DNA from: Ectocarpus siliculosus
Taxonomy: Eukaryota; Sar; Phaeophyceae; Ectocarpales; Ectocarpaceae
NCBI GenBank assembly: GCA_000310025.1
Contig: FN649755.1
Location: forward strand, 849,297 to 882,375
Length of the DNA stretch: 33,079 nt
Reading direction: 5' to 3'
Shown here piece after piece: positions 18,693 through 27,251 of this stretch. Every line of letters begins with the position of its first letter. Position 1 is the stretch's first letter. The notes under the pieces were generated by a model. The model saw only the letters and a program-made list of their open reading frames with translations. It had not been told where the DNA came from and did no database searches. The translations under genes were made by a program, and so were the position numbers.

Positions 18693-20530
18693 CTAGTGCG
18701 CAATTTGCAACTCCGACAAAACGATGGCTAGCGCGTAGCTCACGCGCAGAGGAAGCTGCAATCGTGAGAAAGCAATACCATTGCTGCCGACTTTAGTCTT
18801 GAAGCGAATGCGTGGGATGAGAACGAGCGTTGAGAGACCGTCTAGTAGTTCTACATGCACAATTCGTGTTTGAGAATCCACGAACGATAGCCTTCTGACC
18901 ATTGACCAAGCCCTGCTTGAAGTTTATAGGTTTCGTGTGATCATGACAATGCAGTTCAGTTTCAAATCCAATGCATGAGGCGGTACACCAGAGACGTCAG
19001 TAGCGTGGAGGTCAGCTGCGGCAACGAAACCCAAACCGTCGTCAGTCGCGTCAGCATCGACGGTGTCACAACTGTATGCTGTGAGAAGGTCTCCTGGAAG
19101 GATGTCAAGGACGTGTGCGTTAATGGTGTCTATGGTAGCGTTGGTTGACGAAAGGATGGCTCTAGCCTTGAACTCAGTCGGGTCGGCGTCGAGAATGTCC
19201 GGATGCACGAAATTGATCAATTCTTCAAAATAGTCTGTGTTGCCAAGGACGAATCGTTCAGAGGCTATGTTTGGCATGCTATGAACGTATGTCAATGGCA
19301 CGGCATCGACGCCGTCGTCTGTTGTAACATGCGGTTGGGTACCAACACCGATATTTCGGACGAACGCCGCGTACGCTGCGTCCTCTCGATCGCGCTGCGA
19401 TGGTAAGACGCATACGACGTACATGTTTCCAAAGCGGACTAGAAATGATGGACGCATCAATTGTTTCCGCGGGCCCGCCATGTTTGACGACAGGCCCTAT
19501 CTGGCGTAGATCCCCGCTTAGCGAGATATTCTTTCTTCCCATGATAATGTTATTGCCCATAAGATCTTTGAGTGTAAGATGAAGAGCTTCGACAGAAAAA
19601 CGATGGCTCATTGGGATTTCGTCCCAAACAATAAATTTCGTCCCAAACAATAAGGTCACACTTCCGTAATACTTCTGCTCGTTGCGACTCAGCGGAGATA
19701 CTGCACGTTGCACCGCTGACATTCTTTTCATCCAGAGGTAGTTTGAACATGGAGTGCGCAATCCACCCACCAGGTAGTTGGAGACCTGCGATGCCCGTAC
19801 TGGCAACACAAAGGGCTAATTTACTGAGTGATCGTAGGTGGGCGCATAGTACGCTCTCCGTGTATGTCTTACCCGTCCCAGCAGGCGCGTCTATCATAAA
19901 TACGTTAGACGATCCTGATGACACGCTGTTTACCACGCTATCGTAAACATGACGTTGCTCGACGGTGAAGTTTGGGAGATGCTCGGCAACAAACATGCGC
20001 ATTTGCTCCGGATTGAACATGTGCTTGAAACGCAAGTATTGGGTGTCTCGATGGATTACGGCAGGCAGTCCAACGATAACGTTCGTTCGTCCATGGTGCT
20101 GTAACCCGAGATCGATTTCGCAAAGGGCGGCGTTATCAGCATCCAGATCGGTCATGGACATGCGCCAATCTGATGTAAAGTCCTTATTGAAATGCTCCCA
20201 AAGAAGGTTGGCAGGGGCTCCGTCAAGAATGAGCGTAAAAAACAGCTGGCGCAACTGTCTACCCAGCAAGCGCCACGCAGATTCAGCAGCTGAAATGTAT
20301 CGCGCTGAACGGCAGGCCTCTATTTCATCGCCGTCGCACAGGATCTTAGCCTTGATAAAGTCTGCGCCCTTGTTAATGTATTTGTAAATGTATTGAACTA
20401 CTGCCGCTGCTGTACAGACGTCAAAACACATGTGGCAGTTGTTTTGGAAAGCAGCCAAATGTTGTACGGAGCGATCCACTGGTTTGTGGCGAAAGACTCT
20501 AGGAAATTGCCATTACCTTTGTGCGCGAAA
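18693..20530 (-). pseudogene. Helitron Rep C-terminus and Pif1-like helicase remnant, copy B
   Basis: On the minus strand the reading runs from QWIAPYNIWLL near 20480, through NCHMCFDVC, VVQYIYKYINKG and ARYISAAESAWRLL (end of the Rep region). It continues with RQLRQLFFTLILDGAP, Walker A DAPAGTGKTYT, TGIAGLQLPGG, LIVWDEI, SGDLRQIGPVV and SSPLWKHV. The C-terminal helicase pieces are ARAILSSTNATIDTINAHVL, PHALDLKLN and VLIPRIRF. It is broken by a 1-nt loss near 20440, a 19-bp tandem duplication at about 19622-19659 beside the WDEI motif, a shift near 19395 and an in-frame TAA near 18924. The region between RYISAAESAWRLL and RQLRQLFF is deleted. The HUH nuclease part is missing. Confidence 0.88.
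19622..19659. repeat. 19-bp tandem duplication that breaks the helicase
   Basis: ATTTCGTCCCAAACAATAA occurs twice in a row here but once in copy A (about 16735-16753). Nineteen is not a multiple of three, so the reading frame is lost directly after the Walker B WDE motif. Confidence 0.9.
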
Positions 20531-21180
20531 ACCCTAAGAAGATCCGGACACCACCTAACGAACCTCATGCACCGCTCGTTGACCGAACCCCGATGGATTC
20601 CGAAAAAAGATATCATGCGACACACGTGTAAATAGGTATTATAGGTATTATTGGGTGTGACAGAGAGAGATAGAGAGAGACAGAAAAAGAAAGAGATACA
20701 AAACAAAGGAGAGAGTGAGAAGGCAGGGAAAGACACACAGACAAAGAGAGAAACGGAAAAAAAATAGAAAAAAGTTGTACCTCCCATTCCGACTCTGCTT
20801 CCGATTCTGCTTCCGACTCTGATTCCGAGAGAGGAGAGAGCGAAAAAGCGCCGAAGAGAGAGAGAGAGTGAGAGACTGAGAGTGTCCCTCACGACGGGAA
20901 GGACGGCGAGACAGCGAGGCCGGAAGAGAAAAAAGAAGGCAGAGACCAATGGAATGGTATTGGAGAAGACCGTAGAGCTCATCGGACCGAAGGAACTGCC
21001 CTCCGAGCGACAAAATTGCGAAAACTGCAAAATGCGAAATGCTGGCCTGTGAGTGCTCGAACGGTCGGTACTTCACTCTGAAAGCAAGTGATTAAGCGTG
21101 GTGGCCTGAGAGCGCTCGAGAGAACGATCCCTGGCCCACAGAAAATGCTGCGATTCTAGGAAAAAGATAAACGAAATAAA
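20522..21180. repeat. R repeat, unit R2
   Basis: It starts with CGCGAAAACCCTAAGAAGATC at the 5' edge (minus-strand sense) of Helitron copy B. It carries the GA-rich core and ends with GAAAATGCTGCGATTCTAGG, then AAAAAGATAAACG. It has diverged from R1 and R3, with (TTCCGACTCTG)-like short repeats near 20795-20826. Confidence 0.75.
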
Positions 21181-21873
21181 GATTCCGGAAAAAGATATTC
21201 ATATGAGGAAAGATGAAGATATGTTATTCATATATATGAGAAAAGAGCCGCACACACGTGCAAAATATGTGTGACACACGTGTAAAAATTATAGGTATTA
21301 TTGTGTGTGTGACAGAGGGAGATAGCGAGAGACAGAAAAAGAGAGACAGGAAACAAATGAGAGAGGGAGAAGGCAGAGAAAGACACACAGACAGACACAG
21401 AGACGGAGAGAGAATCACAGATACAGACAGAGAGAGAAACGGGGAAAAAATAAATATACCTGGTACCAAAATAATATAGTTGTACCGCCCATTCGGACTC
21501 TGGTTCCGATTCTAATTCCGAGAGAGGAGAGAGAGAAAAAGCGCCGAAGAGAGAGAGAGAGAAAGAGCGTCTCTCACGACTCGACGGACGGCGAGACAGC
21601 GAGACCGGTAGAGAAAAAGAAGGCAGAGACGAACGGAATGGCATTGGAGAGGACGACAGAGCACATCGGACCGAAGGAACTGCGCTCCGAGCGTCAAAAT
21701 TGCGAAAACTGCAAAATGCGAAATGCTGGCCTGTCAGCGCTCGAACGGTCCGGACTGCACTCTGAAACCAAGTGAATAAGCGTGGTGGCCTGAGAGCGCT
21801 CGAGAGAGCGTTTCCCGGCCGGGAGAAAATGCTGCGATTCTAGGAAAAAGATAAATGAAATAACTGTTATATA
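21181..21873. repeat. R repeat, unit R3
   Basis: This lies in tandem with R2 and ends with the same GAAAATGCTGCGATTCTAGG. Its first half is closer to R1, sharing ATCACAGATACAGACAGAGA and ACCTGGTACCAAAATAAT; its second half matches R2 (CAAAATTGCGAAAACTGCAA). Confidence 0.75.
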
Positions 21874-22373
21874 TATGCGCAATGAGTGGGTCGTTGTCCT
21901 GCATCGACCCCCATTTGTTTCTTTCCAATCGCCATCCCATTTTTACGAGCCGTCGTTTGGATGTTCAAATACTTACACTACGGCCATCGATCGATGCCGT
22001 TCAAACAAACGAGCTTGGTCACACGCACAAGAAGAGTTCCTTTGCGATGTATGCCTTGGTTACTTCTTCCCTCTGAAGAAATGTTCAGCTGTCCTTCCCT
22101 GACGGGGGGTCCACCACTAACACGCAAGCGCCCCCTCCCATGAACTTATTTCTTCCCTAGCCTCGACGATGCTTCTTTTTTCGCTCGCTAGTTTTTGTGG
22201 AGGCTGGGGTTCTTACTGCTTCCTAGGGTTGTGCTTCCAAAAGGCCGCAATTTAGGGTAACGTAGGGGTTCTTACCCGAGCTCACGAATGGTCCTCAAGA
22301 TTTTAGAGTTTGAGTTGTTGTTTCGAGGCTCTTAACTACTTACTACCAAGTCTTTACAAAGTGCGGGCGCTAA
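21874..22373. other. Upstream region of the ankyrin gene
   Basis: No supported exon is seen. An in-frame TAA at 22371-22373 closes the reading frame upstream of the ankyrin ORF, so a start codon would need an upstream spliced exon. Short ORFs starting at ATGs here do not join the ankyrin frame. Confidence 0.5.
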
Positions 22374-23207
22374 CTATCTGCCGCCGCCGCCGCCGCTGCC
22401 GCCGCCGCCGCTGTCGCTGCTGCTGTGGGACGCGCGAAAAAAATACAGGCGTTCAGGAACAACAACGACACCGACGGCGGCGGCGACGTCGACGGGGCTG
22501 CGGACCTCTGGCGGGGGGGCGGTCTCATCCTGGCCGACAACGTGGACCTCCTACGGAGCATCGTCCGCTTCGTGGCCGAGAAGCAGTTCCTCTTCTTCGC
22601 GCCGGTCTCCAGGGCCTGGAGGGAGGCCTGGGGCCGCCGCCCGGCGGTGACGAGCTGGGTCACCGAAGACTCGTCCGTGTCCCAGCTGAGGTACAGCTTC
22701 GAGCGGGGGCTCCCGCGGGACCGGCCGGAGCTGTGCGCCGCCATCGCGCGGCTCGGCAACCTCGAGCTCCTGCGGTCGGCGAGGGGCAGCGGGTGCGTCT
22801 GGAACGGGCTGACGTTCTCGGAGGCGGCGCGGCGGGGGGACCTGGCGTTCCTCCAGTGGCTCAAGTCCAGCGGGTGCAGGTGGGACAAGTTCTCGGCCAT
22901 CGCCGCGGCCGGGGGGGGGCACCTCCACGTGCTAAAGTGGCTGAGGAAGAGTGGCGTCGGGTGGGACGACGACGAGTGGACCTGCCACATGGCGGCGGCG
23001 GGGGGCCACGTGCACGTCCTGCGGTGGGCCATACAGAACGGGTGCCGGTACGACAACGTCACCTGCTGGTCGGCCGCGCACCAGGGCCACCTCGAGGCCC
23101 TCAAGTACCTGAGAAAAATCGGCTGCGGCTGGGACAGGCAGCGGTGCTTCGACGCCGCGGTCCGCGGGGGCCACCGGCGCGTGGCGGAGTGGATCGTGGC
23201 GAACTGA
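22374..23207 (+). CDS. F-box-like/ankyrin-repeat protein (5' end unresolved)
   Basis: The open frame runs from 22374 to the TGA at 23205-23207. An Ala-rich leader comes from a GCC repeat. A helical segment follows, NVDLLRSIVRFVAEKQFLFF then APVSRAWREAW, similar to the F-box-like start of many brown-algal ankyrin proteins. Six ankyrin-type repeats come next, each built on GHLxxLKWLRxxGCxWD (for example GDLAFLQWLKSSGCRWD and GHLHVLKWLRKSGVGWD). The last one ends WIVAN. Such proteins usually mediate protein contacts. The first Met codon in the frame lies deep in the repeats (CHMAAAGG); the conventional start at 22425 would be a GTG. A CAG at about 22446-22448 (AATACAG) could be a splice acceptor. 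It may also be a truncated family copy. Confidence 0.78.
   Translation, partial: LSAAAAAAAAAAAVAAAVGRAKKIQAFRNNNDTDGGGDVDGAADLWRGGGLILADNVDLLRSIVRFVAEKQFLFFAPVSRAWREAWGRRPAVTSWVTEDSSVSQLRYSFERGLPRDRPELCAAIARLGNLELLRSARGSGCVWNGLTFSEAARRGDLAFLQWLKSSGCRWDKFSAIAAAGGGHLHVLKWLRKSGVGWDDDEWTCHMAAAGGHVHVLRWAIQNGCRYDNVTCWSAAHQGHLEALKYLRKIGCGWDRQRCFDAAVRGGHRRVAEWIVAN
22379..22420 (+). repeat. (GCC)n repeat
   Basis: About 14 GCC-type triplets, interrupted by GCT and GTC, at the 5' edge of the ankyrin ORF. Confidence 0.85.
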
Positions 23208-23365
23208 TCGGCGGCGGCAATAGTGCATGGTGGGCTCTTAAATGGATCACCGCAAACTGATCAGCCGCATTGAATGGTGGCTGTTAAGTGGATCGTCGTG
23301 GACTGATCTGCGGCGGCAATTATTGAATGGCGGCTCGTAAGATCATCGCCAACTGTTGAAGTAGT
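23190..23365 (+). repeat. About 50-bp tandem repeat derived from the 3' end of the ankyrin gene
   Basis: The unit TGGATCGTxGCxAACTGATC, then xGCGGCGGCAAT and ATGGTGGCTCTTAAG occurs about 3.5 times. The first unit includes the last codons of the gene (WIVAN and stop), so the array appears to have grown from the coding end into the 3' flank. Confidence 0.75.
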
Positions 23366-25794
23366 TTAAGCAGTGAGCGGGAGAAACCATTTCGTCTGTT
23401 CGTGCAACTTGGTGGGTCGTGGGAAACGGGGCGGTCCAATAACGCATTCCCGTGGAAACCCTGAGCGTCTCCTGGTAACTATTACGAAGCGGGATGAGGC
23501 AAGTGCCGGCCAGAGTTCCCAGGGAGGGGGGGGAGGGGGGAAGCAGTCACCTTCTTGGCATTCAAATACTTTTTGAGGAAATTGCTGACACCACCGTGAT
23601 CGTGAGACGGGGCGGATGTCGCTAACGACAGCGAAGGAGGTGGAGGGTCGTTGCGGGAGTGGTAGGGTTGGCCGCATGGAGGGGCGACAGAGGAAATCCG
23701 CAAATGGTATTACTTGTACGTCAGGGTTGCCCACTGTTGGTGGTATAAACCGCTCGTGAGCACGAAGACTCCTTCATGTAAGGGACACTGTTAGTTTTTG
23801 TTTTTGTGGGCTCCACGACACTCATCAACTCAAGCGACAAATCGCTTTTTTTATGTACGCCATACCAAACTTTTTCGGGTGAAATTGAAAATTCGCGCGA
23901 TCGCAGGTCACAAACGGATCGAGCACCAGGTGTTGTGATTCATGGAAGTAGCTGCGACATGTTGACTTTCCCGCAAGGGAAAGGATGGCACTGTTATGAG
24001 CGTTGGAACAGCCCGGCGTTCGGCATGCGCGTACAAATGTGAGACGGACGAGGGCTGCGCCTGCTTGAGACGGAATCGCCTTGCTTTGCGTGCTTGTTCC
24101 GGAGATGGCCCTAAATCCTCGTGTTTTGTACTCCTCCGTAGTATTTGCTGCCTCAAGTCAACAGTGATCAACCGGTGGCGAGAGACGGGGTTCTCCGAAA
24201 TTGAGCTTGGAGACACACATTGCCTTGCGAGAGTGATGCAACGGGCGTTCAGAGCGTTTGGCTACACTCTACGCGTGTGGTCTCACAACGACTCGCTCAT
24301 CCTGGATCATTCCGTCTTGCGACTCCGTTCTCACGAACTACAGTATCGCAACGCCGTTGGTTCCCCCCCGGCGAGGGTTCAATTGCTGGAAGCGACGTGT
24401 TTTCATTGGCCGGTCGTTCTTCCCAAAGGGCGAGGGGAAATTACGATTGCCGGACCCTTGTCCCGACAGCGTTGAAGACGATCATCGCAGCGGCGTGCCC
24501 TCTGTGTGTACCCGGGTCATCGCTTCTCCGAAATGACGTCTAACCCGTAAGTTAAGCGGAAGCTGCGAGCGACGGTATCGGAACTGATGGGGGCTATGAA
24601 AGTGGACACCGAGGTGAGCCTGCAAGGCTTGGACCGACCTCTCCTTATTTACATAGATGGCGCCGCAAAACAAGGAGAGGTCGCAAAACACCTTGAGCAC
24701 TACACAAATTCGAGCTTGAACCCCACCCAACTTAAAAGCCTGTCTCTACAAGAACCCCCTGTTGGCTTTGCCACACAGAGGGAGGGAGATTGAATGCAAT
24801 CCTCTGGCAAACAAGGAACACCCGGTAAGCTCTGCAGTTGGCAGCCCATGTGTACGTTGCCCCTCTCGTCATATTGACCATCTAAGTACCTCCACTGGTG
24901 TTACGGAAGAACCGGCCCGCGCTTAAGAATTTGGTGCAACAGTCAAGAAGTTTAGTCTCAAAATGTCCAACATTAAAGAACTTGACCATAAGAACGGGTG
25001 CTCAGTCAAGAAGGCTACACTAAAACCTATATAATCGCTGTGGGGGTAGTCTAACCCATAGACAAAGTAAGAGAACTAGCCTCACGCAAAATAAGCGGTT
25101 CTCAGGTGCGGCCCGGGTCTGTAGACACATACACGCTCGCCTCACCCCACGACACGACAGCCCGGTGGTCGTCACCGCACGGCCACAAGAACATACAACT
25201 CTCATCGCCGCATGCACCGACCCCGTCACGGTACGCCTACTCCTGCCTCAGAGCAAAAACGTCGTATTTTCAAGTCTGATGCACACGACGCGCAAATATG
25301 TACAAAGCCCAAACCAGACGCCAGAGAACCTTACGCCCCTACAGCATTCATCTATGTATACAACAACGCGTTCCATCTACGCGAGGTCCTGCCCCTGTCG
25401 CCATATTCCAGGCTGCGGTTTATGAGAGGGTTGGAACAAGCCAACAACACTCCCTCTAAAATCCGTCTTTCTCTTAAATCGTACCGTGAAATATACCGGT
25501 ACGTTTGCTTCATGGCCGGGACAAGCAGCCGAACACTATCTAAAATACGGTTTTCTCTCTCATAAACCTCGGCCGCGAGATATATGTCATAGCATCCACA
25601 TTCGCCTTCCGCTCGCCCGTCGCCTGTCCCGAGAAACCTTGAACAGGGTGAACGCCTTGGGAAACGTTGGAATCAAGCAAGGCGGGTCGTGTCTACATTG
25701 GCTTTCATGCACCACGGAAAACGCCACCCAATTAGCCTAAAGAGCTCGCTCCGCCACATTTCTGACTAGACGTGCGGTTATCTCGGCACAGATA
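23366..25794. other. Stretch without a recognised gene
   Basis: A 159-codon ORF at 23996-24475 has no motif I know. A segment at about 24549-24614 looks exon-like (RKLRATVSELMGAMKVDTE, donor GTGAGC), but the frame stays open to 24793 and nothing supports a family. A 12-bp inverted repeat CGACCTCTCCTT lies at 24635-24646 and 24672-24683. Two imperfect direct copies of GGAACAAGC...TCTAAAATCCG are at about 25432-25480 and 25518-25571. Confidence 0.4.
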
Positions 25795-25991
25795 CCGTAA
25801 CAGGTGGAGAGATGGCACCCACCCTAGACCGATATTCAAAGCTCGACTGCTCCGCAACTAAGATTGTACCATCAACAACAACGACGGTTTTGGAAACATC
25901 TCGTTTAGGGGTTTCGGCGCCCCTTTGGTTGTGGAGCCATGGATGCTTGAAAGCTGGTCTAGGGGGGGTGCCATCTCACCGCCTCTTACAG
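25795..25991. mobile_element. Hairpin MITE, family TIR-GGCACCCCCC, copy 1
   Basis: Terminal inverted repeats of about 60-70 bp start near CCGTAA and contain GAGATGGCACCC, then CTAGACC, GATATTCAAAGCTCGA and CTCC-CAAC. The right arm reads in reverse near 25930-25991. The element is too short for a transposase. No target-site duplication is clear. Confidence 0.75.
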
Positions 25992-26445
25992 TGTGTAGTA
26001 TGACTGTTGTAGTGTCAACTCCGGTGGAAAAAGCGCCTCGCCGCCGGGTGCGAAATTACGTACAAGTCTTTGACACTCTTAGCCCTATTAACAATACTCC
26101 GTTTTGTTTCTTCTGCAAACTTAGCCCTGATTACAGTGTCAGGGCGGGCGCTGCTGTACAACGGCTAACCCTGAGCAATCATTGAAGGCCCGACGAGATA
26201 GTTTCAACGCCGTCATTCTCGGCACCGCCACTCTCCTCTGCTGCTGTGGAGTAATCAAGTTTCGAACATGGGTCCAAGGGGTTGTGATATCTTGCTTCAC
26301 CTAGGGTGCCCATCCCCCTCGCCGAGATCTTCGCGGCGGTGTCTCAAACAGTTAATAAACTGATCAGCCTGACCCGCCACAGACTATACACTCACTAGCC
26401 GATGTTGGGAAAAACAAGCGGCGTTGGAACGGAAGTTGGAACCAT

Positions 26446-26675
26446 AGTAAGGGTGCAAGAGATGGCACCCCCCCTGGAAAGATTGTCAAGCTCGACTTCT
26501 CCCCAACCAAGGTTTGTGCCAACACAAAAAAATACGGATCTGGAACGAACACCTCCCCGAGGGCCTTCCGTTGACGTACTGTATCGTGCTCGTTCGGCAC
26601 CCACGTGTTTGTTTGTGGAGCAATCGAACTTTGAAGCCTCGGTCTCGGAGGGATGTCATATCTTGCATCCTTACG
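26446..26675. mobile_element. Hairpin MITE, same family, copy 2
   Basis: Left arm: AGTAAGGGTGCAAGAGATGG then CACCCCCCCTGGA and TGTCAAGCTCGACTTCTCC. The right arm in reverse is CCGTAAGGATGCAAGATATG then ACATCCCTCC and CTTCAAAGTTCGATTGCTCC. The centre is unique. Confidence 0.75.
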
Positions 26676-26900
26676 GTACACTTACAACTAACGGATACCG
26701 GGAAAGGTGGGCACCGTTGGCTTAGTAATAGAGCTATTCCCGAGCGGAAGCTACCCTGCTGCGGGCCCCGCAGGTAATAAATATTTGTGTTTAGAAAAAG
26801 AGGCGCACATTTTGAAACGGAAGAAAAATGGGTTAAGAAACACACCCGAGGGGCGCATCATTAACACCAAAGTCTATATTACAACGTGTGCTCGACAGAG

Positions 26901-27121
26901 TACCGTAAGGATACGAAAGAACGCACGGGGGTGCGATCGATTTTCAAAGCGCAATTTCTCTACAACCAGGAGGGTGCGAACGCCAACTGATACCTCTCAG
27001 GAAAGCTCTCAATGAGATTTTCCAAAAAAACACTTTTCGACTGTGGTGCCCTCCTGGTCGCGGAGAAATTGCGCTTTGAAAATCGATCGCACCCCCGTGC
27101 GTTCTCTCCCATCCTGACGGT
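26901..27121. mobile_element. Hairpin MITE, same family, copy 3 (near-perfect arms)
   Basis: Arms at 26901-26977 and 27045-27121 include a perfect 43-bp inverted repeat, 26918-26960 against 27063-27105. The pattern GTAAGGAT, a CACGGGGGTGCGATCGATTT stretch, TCAAAGCGCAATTTCTC and CAACCAGG parallels the other copies. It lies just downstream (minus-strand sense) of the RER1 exon ending at 27252. Confidence 0.85.
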
Positions 27122-27251
27122 AGTGGCGACGAACAAGTAAGTTGAGACGGTGGAGACGAAATCAGAAATTGAGCCTCCACCCGATTTTGACGTGCGTGCC
27201 TTATCTCCGGGGCCCTTTCCGTACAGTTCCGGCCAACCACCCACCACCCAC

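Noticed and set aside
22370-23104. 244-codon minus-strand ORF
   Set aside because: It is antisense to the ankyrin ORF, which has recognisable repeats; the minus frame has none.
23996-24475. 159-codon plus-strand ORF
   Set aside because: Starts with a non-ATG codon in the listed frame, has no recognisable domain and lacks splice context.
24543-24793. Exon RKLRATVSELMGAMKVDTE with a GTGAGC donor
   Set aside because: The frame also stays open beyond the donor, the acceptor (GTTAAG) is poor and no neighbouring exon was found.
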